Source: Guadua angustifolia
Lineage: Eukaryota > Streptophyta > Magnoliopsida > Poales > Poaceae
DNA: 64,000 nt
Assembly (NCBI GenBank): GCA_036346375.1
Contig: CM070518.1
Span: 434,001 to 498,000 of the forward strand
Reading direction: 5' to 3'
Below the pieces are notes generated by a model that was not told the origin of the DNA, searched no databases, and saw only the letters and a program-made list of their open reading frames with translations. Both the position numbers and the translations under genes were made by a program. Shown here one piece after another: positions 57,785 to 64,000 of the stretch; the stretch's first letter is position 1, and each line of letters opens with the position of its first letter.

Positions 57785-60430
57785 TCATCCACGATCAACA
57801 TGCTTTAGGGTGTCGTTCATCACCCATTTCACTTGACCTAGCCAAAGGCCTATATAATGCATATCCACCCCTGTACTAATTGAACTCATCATTCTAGGCC
57901 CCAAATAGAAGATGCGCATTGAAGTACTTAGAGATAATTGCGTCGAAGATTGCCGAACCGCATCGCACGCTATGTACACATATGAGCACATCTTGTGCAG
58001 GAGCTTCGGCTTGTTGTAGGTGAATGTCACTACCTCGCAAGTTGTGCACACATGTTTCCGATCCTCTCTAGTGTGGCTATTAACATATTTCTCTGTATGG
58101 TGAGCCTTGAACTTCCTCCTAATTTTGTCCATTGTGCAAAAAATGTGGAAGCAAGCCTTCTTTATTTTCTTGTTCATGTATGCCTGTACAGGTTTGTAGA
58201 ACTGCTTTCTCTCATCTAAGTGTTTATTGGCATTCATTCCCCTATTGACGAAGGACTCCAATGGCTTAGTTCCAAGTTTTGTTCATAATAATAATGATTG
58301 GTAGGGATCACACAACCTTAAGTACACCATTGTACAACTTTGACATGTTCGTCATTGTTAAATATGGTGGGTGAATCATATCTAACATTTTAGGATTTGA
58401 AAAGTTATGCTAGATGAATCCTAATAGAATTAGGATTCCTATTTGCTTTGGAGGATAATTAGGGAGGCTATATACCTGGTCATGGAGAACCCACGCAACC
58501 AAAAAGTCATAAACCAACTCTTCTAAAGCAACAGATGCATGAGGGGATTAGAGGCTAGGTCATTCTTTAGCACTAGATTCTTGTATAGGGCAAAGATCCA
58601 AGAATCCTAAAAGGTTTTATAGGTTGTGAGACAGTAACAATCTCTTGTACTCTTTTGAAGTTGTGCCTAAAGAATTTGCAGTCGGCTTGGCCAAATATTT
58701 CTCTCATCATGGTTGCTTCAACGTCGTTGTTTTGGTTCTCTATAAGATTTATCTTCTTCATTCTTGAGACTGTGCATGCTCGTGCCGTATCTCATAAAAT
58801 TCTGATATGGTCTAGAGCTGCTGTGCATAAGGGGTATCAAAGTGTAACAGTCATCATTATTCCGCACCTCACACAATCATTGTCATGAAGTTGTGACCAT
58901 TTCTCCAGCTTGGGGCATGCAAATTGATCTATTGTGATGAGTTGTTGACTAGCCTCGATGCACCCTTCTCTAGTGTGCACCCTCATTTTTACTCGATATG
59001 TTGTTTGCAATTCCCTCATATTCTTTGATGTCTCCTTGTCTAGCTCTTTCTATATTGGCTCGAACTTGTGCATCAGGTTGAGTTTTTTGAAAGTCTTCAT
59101 CAAGTCTTTGTTTTGGGACTACGTGTGGAAGTTTACTGTAAGAAGCCTCATGCACCAATAGGTCTGTATGTTGCTCTGTTGGTATGATGGTTGTATGCTA
59201 TTTTTCATGTTGGTCAGTGACAATAGTAACTCAGCATTGCGGTCCATGACGAGGTAGATATTTGGCAGGTCATGAACTACTGCTTGCTTCACATTAGCCA
59301 TGAACCACAACCAAGTCTCCATGTTCTTATTTTTTTTATAATTGTGAATGATAGCGAGCAACTGGTCGTTAACGCCGACAGCAACAGCCATCAATATGAC
59401 GCCCTTGTACTTCCCGGACAAGAAAATACCATCCATCGTCAATAGTAGCTGACAATGGTTGAACCCTTCTATAGTCAGCCAAAATGCTTAGGACACATGA
59501 TCCAAGATGAAACAGTTTGGTCCCTTTGAGGGGTATAGTCTCTCCATATTGTTTATGTATATGCTGGATTTGCTTTGGCAATATAGTGAAGCATTCTCAA
59601 GACAAAGTCATATGCCTCCTCGTATATACCATGCATCCTCTCTATCATCTTCCTTTTCGCTCATCATACCTTGTTGTAGTTGACTAGATATCCTACCATG
59701 TTGATCACATCCGCTATCAGCAGCTTCAGCGAAACTATTAGGTCCACAAGGACCAAGTGACTAATTATGCTAGTAACATATGATGAGATGACATTTCTAT
59801 GCTTGTGCAATGGCCCAGCAAGCTCACATGTATGATCCTTTACCACTGTGATCCTAATGTTTGTAGCTACGCTCTTGACTTTTTGCGCACAGACCTTGCC
59901 AAAACATTCAACATTGACACACTTCACTATGTAAGTCTCTTGGTTCAACCTATACACCCGATATATGTGACTGATGTTCATGACATATCTTGTTATGCCT
60001 TGCTAGACAACACTTTTGTTAGGGAAGTATTGCCCTACTAACAGAGTGTGTTGATTGAACACCCATTTAGACCTACTTTCCTACGGCAAAACAAGGAAGG
60101 GCACCACCAGCTCATCCCATCTTGATGACACATACTCCGTGAGGGTCAATACAATGCCATAAACTTGGACACCACCACCTATATCTTCATCCCCGTGCCT
60201 ACACTACTATACATGTCCATGTCTATATCCAAATTGTCATCAGATTGCATTGCATTTGACATACCCTCCAAATATTCATAGCAGCCAATGTGGTCATTCC
60301 ACAATTGGCCTACACCTTTGTTAGGCTGAAAATCCTTAGCATGCATCCTTTGGTGGTTATCATCCCCAACATCGGGATCCACCGCTCCACCGTTGTCCAA
60401 CCGCTCCACTTTCATGCTGCCGCCCCCATC
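57785..60430 (-). pseudogene. Mutator-like (MULE) transposase remnant
   Basis: Reading the minus strand from 60415: an Asp-rich N-terminal part, a MuDR-type zinc-finger segment (59981-59664) with YIVKCVNVECFGKVCAQKV and VVKDHTCELAGPLHKHRN, then the MULE transposase core (59442-59119) with TMDGIFLSGKYKGVILMAV, METWLWFMANVKQAV and YLVMDRNAELL, holding the two visible catalytic Asp. The C-terminal part (about 58070-57950) has NKPKLLHKMCSYVYIACDAV. This corresponds to a SWIM zinc finger in which the CXC pair is gone and the usual CSH reads CSY. Stops and frame changes break the gene. Active relatives cut and paste Mutator elements. Confidence 0.8.
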
Positions 60431-61499
60431 GGTCTCACCCCTCCTTGATGATTCTCCTTCTCCACAAACTACACATACACCATCGGCCTACCATACATCA
60501 CAACACTCAGATTCACTACAATCTGCATATACTGCCCCCACAAGGTGCTACCTGTCACCTTAATAAGCTCCTAGAAATATTCTCATGACCCTCCAACTAC
60601 TATGGCATGTACTACCTCAATGATAAGTTTATTCCTTACAATCCCCTATCAAATGTGTTTCGAATGTACATGTGGAGCTTAGCCAAACCCATCTCCTTAG
60701 GACCCAGTGATCGGATCACTTTATGTTCTCAATTTGATATGTCCTTCCCATATGTCCCATTGAGGATGACAGCATTTCCTTAGAACAAAAACGAATCTTG
60801 AATATCTAACATCACATATATAACATAGAAATTTAGGTATAGCCATTACATATATCAATATACAATTATTAACCATCAAATTAATTGACATTTCATATCA
60901 CATACTACTTTAATACGACTGACATCATACTATTCAACATTACCGATTAAAATTATTACGTACAATATGTCTCTAACTGATTTACAACAATACACATAGT
61001 TTAAAAATAATTTTCTCTCGCTACCATATTTTACTAAAACTTTCTACATGCACCCAAAAGTTAATTTTCCACTTTAACGATGCTATTTACACAACAAAGT
61101 AAATTTTTCACTTTACCAATACTATTAACTGCATACTATTTATGCTATGACTTTCTCAATAATACTAATTGCACTACTTGCCACAAGTACAAAAATAGCC
61201 ATTTTACTAATTATTCATTAATGACGTCATTAAATAACAGCCAACATAGACATATCATATGTGCATGCATATCTGCTAGCATGTCCACTAACAATGCATT
61301 TTTAATAGAGAATATTTTAACTAATTCAACACTAGTGAGCTAATTTTCATGACTAATATAACTATTTCAAATGCACATGCACATCAACTACCATGTGCAT
61401 GCAAAAAAATAACACCATTAAAATAATCATTCCACTAATTCATCATTAATGGCATACTTGTTATCACTAACATGAACATAAATGTATATGCAAATAAAC
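60431..61499. other. AT-rich DNA, nothing assigned
   Basis: The first 350 bases may still belong to the upstream end of the MULE gene: on the minus strand AVILNGTYGKDIS and LAKLHMYIRNTF read open, but no domain can be named. The rest is AT-rich repeat-like DNA without features. Confidence 0.4.
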
Positions 61500-62879
61500 T
61501 AACAAGCATATTTAACATAGCACCTACCGACACTCGGTATTCTCGTGACTACACTGCTGGATAGGGTACCAAGCCAAGCATAGGCACGCCTCCCCGTGAT
61601 AGTTACCCCATATGTAATCGCCACCCGAGGTATCAAAGGTAAGACATCGTAACCATACTAAGCTAGGTCTTCTCATTCGGACATGTGGTTGTACGAGACT
61701 CAGTCAAAGGCTTGCAAGGTGAAGTCCTTAACCGACCAAGGCAAGACTTTCTCTCGATTTTGGCACACACCCTCACAACAATCAACCCACCCTAGTTGCC
61801 ACACAGCCCACTCGCACAAAGCCCTGGTCCACTTGCCCCACCTAAATCAATTTCACCTCAAGTTATTAATAAAGGCAACACATGCTCAGAATCATCCTTC
61901 ATGTAGAACCACAGCTTCTACATTCCAAAGATCAATACCAACATCATTCCACCTTTTATCAAAAATGCATTCACTATTCTTTAGTCAATGTTGCTTTTGT
62001 AATCCAAAAAATTGTTCACGTTATAAGCATGGCTACAACTATTCACAGCCTAGCCTCCCCGTGTTGGCACAATATTATCAACCAACTAATATTACCAAAC
62101 TTAGGTTATCAAGGAATCATGGCATATGAATAATAATAACAAGGTGGCATAAACAATTAGGTTGATTAGCTAATTCACCCAAAGTATTTAAATCCATTTT
62201 TAGTTGAATTAGCATGCATAGTTTGAAACAAAATACATTTTCAAAATTTAGGAGCAACATGGTCAAAGCACAACTTGCCTTCAAAAAGTCACTGATCCTA
62301 ACTCAAGCTTGATCTTGCTCTAAGAATTGCCCTCAAGTTCTCCGACAAATCGACGCCTACCCAAATCATATGTACACACAATAAATACATTTTCTAGAGA
62401 GCAAACTCAACTCTAAAAATTCCACAAAATTCACCAATAAATAGATCTTGATTTTACAAATTTTTAGAAATTGGAATCACTCAAATCAGAGTTAAAACGC
62501 AAAAGTTATAGTCATTTGAAGTTTTAAAATAAAATAAAAAGAATAAACCAAAATTATTTATTTATTTTTATACTGAAAATTCGGCATTTATGATGTCAGC
62601 ATGACCATTTATGACGTTAGCACCAAAACCATTTTCGTCCGAATTATTTTTCCAAGAAAATCGGAATTATGACGCCGAGATGACGCCACCGCCGGGCGCC
62701 ATCATTCACCGTGCAGTCCGACAGAGGGACCCATTGATGACGCTACCACGACGTCGCTGCGGACACATGTCATGATCTCGCCGTGACATGTATGCATTTA
62801 ACTAACAACCGAGAGGTTGATTTAATCTTGACCGTCTCGATTCAAAACGAACGGCCACGATCAAACGCGGCTCGCCTCG

Positions 62880-63600
62880 GTTATTCCGATGTTGACACGT
62901 GGCATAATCTCAACCACTGGATCAAGATCTAACGACGGAGATCAAACCAAATGACGACTCAACTGACCCGATCAAATGCCAAGATTCGTGCGCTTGCCAC
63001 ACGTCTCAATCTGAGCCGTGCGATGAAATCAACGGCCAAGATTGCACCGACACTTCAGATCACTACTGCGGTGCTGACACGTGGCTTAACCGTGACCATC
63101 GGATCAAAATCGAACGGCGGGCATTGACCGAAAGTGACGCCGGTGAGCGCGGCTGCCGCCTTGGTTCCCGTGTGACACGCTGCTGCTCCCGGATTCAGCT
63201 CGCGCTGGCGCAATCCGCACCATAGTTTCAAAACCGACGTCCGGATTAAATCTAAACCAAGAATATGGCAGCGATGTGGCTACCCCAGTGCATGACGCGT
63301 GGCCACATCTAGACCGTGCGTGGCTAGATCCAACGGCTAACATTTACTCGGTTATGAGCACACATGGGCGATCCTAGCTACAGGCACGTGGCGCTATCCT
63401 AGCCATTAATCCTCAGATCTATGGCCATAATTTGCTATTGAGGTTTACTGCTACCATGCCTACGTGGCTCAATTCAAACCATACACTAACAATCCTACAG
63501 CTAAGATTAGGGCACTACGTGGCGTGATAAAGACTACACGATTAAAATTTAACGGCCGGTGTTTGAAAATGGCACTCACTGTTGAGATGAAGACGTGGTG
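62880..63600 (-). repeat. Diverged repeats with ACGTGGC motifs in the right LTR
   Basis: ACGTGGC or close variants recur on the + strand at about 62897, 63073, 63386, 63463 and 63519, with CGCGTGGCC at about 63297 and ACGTGGT at about 63592. Each is in a similar setting (GATCAAAATC/GAACGG, 'ccgtgaccatcggatc'). ACGTGGC is the core of G-box/ABRE elements bound by bZIP factors. Their role here is inference. Confidence 0.6.
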
Positions 63601-63940
63601 AAATCGTAGTCGTTCGGCGGCAATCGGACGGCGGTCAAAGCTCCACGTTCCGGCGAAGGCGCGGTGAGTTGAGGTGACCGGAGAGGAAGAAGACGATGGC
63701 TCCGATGACGCTCCGATGTGACTCCGGTGACGAGGGTTGGCTCCACGGATGCAGCTCGACGCGGGGGTTACTCCGGTGGTCACGACACCGACGGAGAGTG
63801 ACCAACGGCGACGCAAACAACGGCGGAACGGCTATGGAACTTCGGCGAGTAACTGCGGCTAAACGACGGCGAACTACGGCGAGTGCGATGGGGCGAAATG
63901 AGTGCAAAGCAAAGGAGAGTCCGGCGAGACAATCATCTGG

Positions 63941-63948
63941 CTTTATAG
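63941..63948 (-). promoter_or_regulatory. TATA box of the right-edge LTR
   Basis: The complement reads GGCTATAAAG, followed on the minus strand by a CAGATGATTGTCTCGCCGG leader, as in grass LTR promoters. Distance to the GC-rich leader fits a core promoter. Confidence 0.55.
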
Positions 63949-64000
63949 CCTCGGCGTGCGTGCCCAATCGTCGCATTAACACGGCGGTTGCTGAACTCAA

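Larger units (their letters stand above)
61500..64000 (-). mobile_element. Minus-strand Ty3/gypsy-type LTR, cut by the window edge
   Basis: On the minus strand the region reads as a long grass gypsy LTR. A promoter lies near 63945, followed by a GC-rich leader with many CGCCG and TCGCCG motifs, a long stretch of diverged repeats, then AAACTTCAAATGACTATAAC and TAGGCGTCGATTTGTCGG, and CGAGTGTCGGTAGGTGC near 61540. These resemble the long LTRs of RIRE3/RIRE8-type elements. Open minus-strand frames at 63104-64000 are leader composition, not proteins. Neither LTR end is fixed. Confidence 0.5.

Noticed and set aside
61683..62129. 148-codon + strand open frame
   Set aside because: It runs antisense through LTR-like sequence and shows no domain; composition is His/Ser/Thr-rich without family resemblance.
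63469..64000. Minus-strand open frames of about 115-121 codons
   Set aside because: They cover the LTR promoter and GC-rich leader downstream of a TATA box, so they are probably untranslated leader.
1..64000. tRNA, rRNA or other structural RNA genes
   Set aside because: Looked for T-loop GTTCGANTC contexts and conserved rRNA stretches by eye; none had the supporting structure.

Overview
The window reads as nuclear DNA of a grass (Poaceae). It has one intact split host gene with GT-AG introns, and most of the rest is layered transposable elements of types common in grass genomes: Tekay- and Reina-like Ty3/gypsy elements, a gypsy element with an antisense PF04195-type gene, CACTA, MULE, hAT and Tourist elements. 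The species cannot be named from the sequence alone.

The only host gene I can support as intact is a mitochondrial outer-membrane porin (VDAC) on the + strand, 19255-33290. It has six exons and encodes 275 residues, including a complete eukaryotic porin signature. Its second intron is about 12.8 kb. Roughly two thirds of that intron is inserted DNA: a degraded Reina-like gypsy element with a perfect 5-bp target duplication, a hAT element that contains a second hAT element that contains an LTR-like block, and a 174-bp hAT MITE.

Left part (1-14986): the end of a CACTA element, then an old gypsy element carrying an antisense gene. A 9.4-kb Tekay-type chromovirus-like element (3811-13190, both LTRs, near-perfect target duplication) is inserted in that antisense gene. 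From 14987 to 19254 there is mostly unassigned DNA with one IST1-like gene remnant, one clear Tourist MITE and one probable MITE.

Right part (33291-64000): intergenic DNA, an LTR-like region hit by an Ac-like hAT element beside its TATA box, then a decayed Mutator-like locus on the minus strand. That locus has a MULE transposase remnant (about 57.8-60.4 kb) and a plant-mobile-domain remnant (about 41.9-43.3 kb). A 13.5-kb CACTA element (43335-56837, CTA target duplication) lies between them. The CACTA element carries remnants of a TNP2-type transposase gene and of a second gene with Transposase_24-like and Ulp1-like parts. The right edge is a minus-strand gypsy-type LTR with its own TATA box and an array of ACGTGGC motifs.

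Nearly all transposon genes are broken by stops and frameshifts, so the window is a record of nested insertions around one conserved gene. I found no CRISPR array, tRNA, rRNA or bacterial-type operon, and no clearly new coding system. The most interesting items are the loaded VDAC intron, the MULE/plant-mobile-domain locus split by CACTA, and several large inverted repeats.
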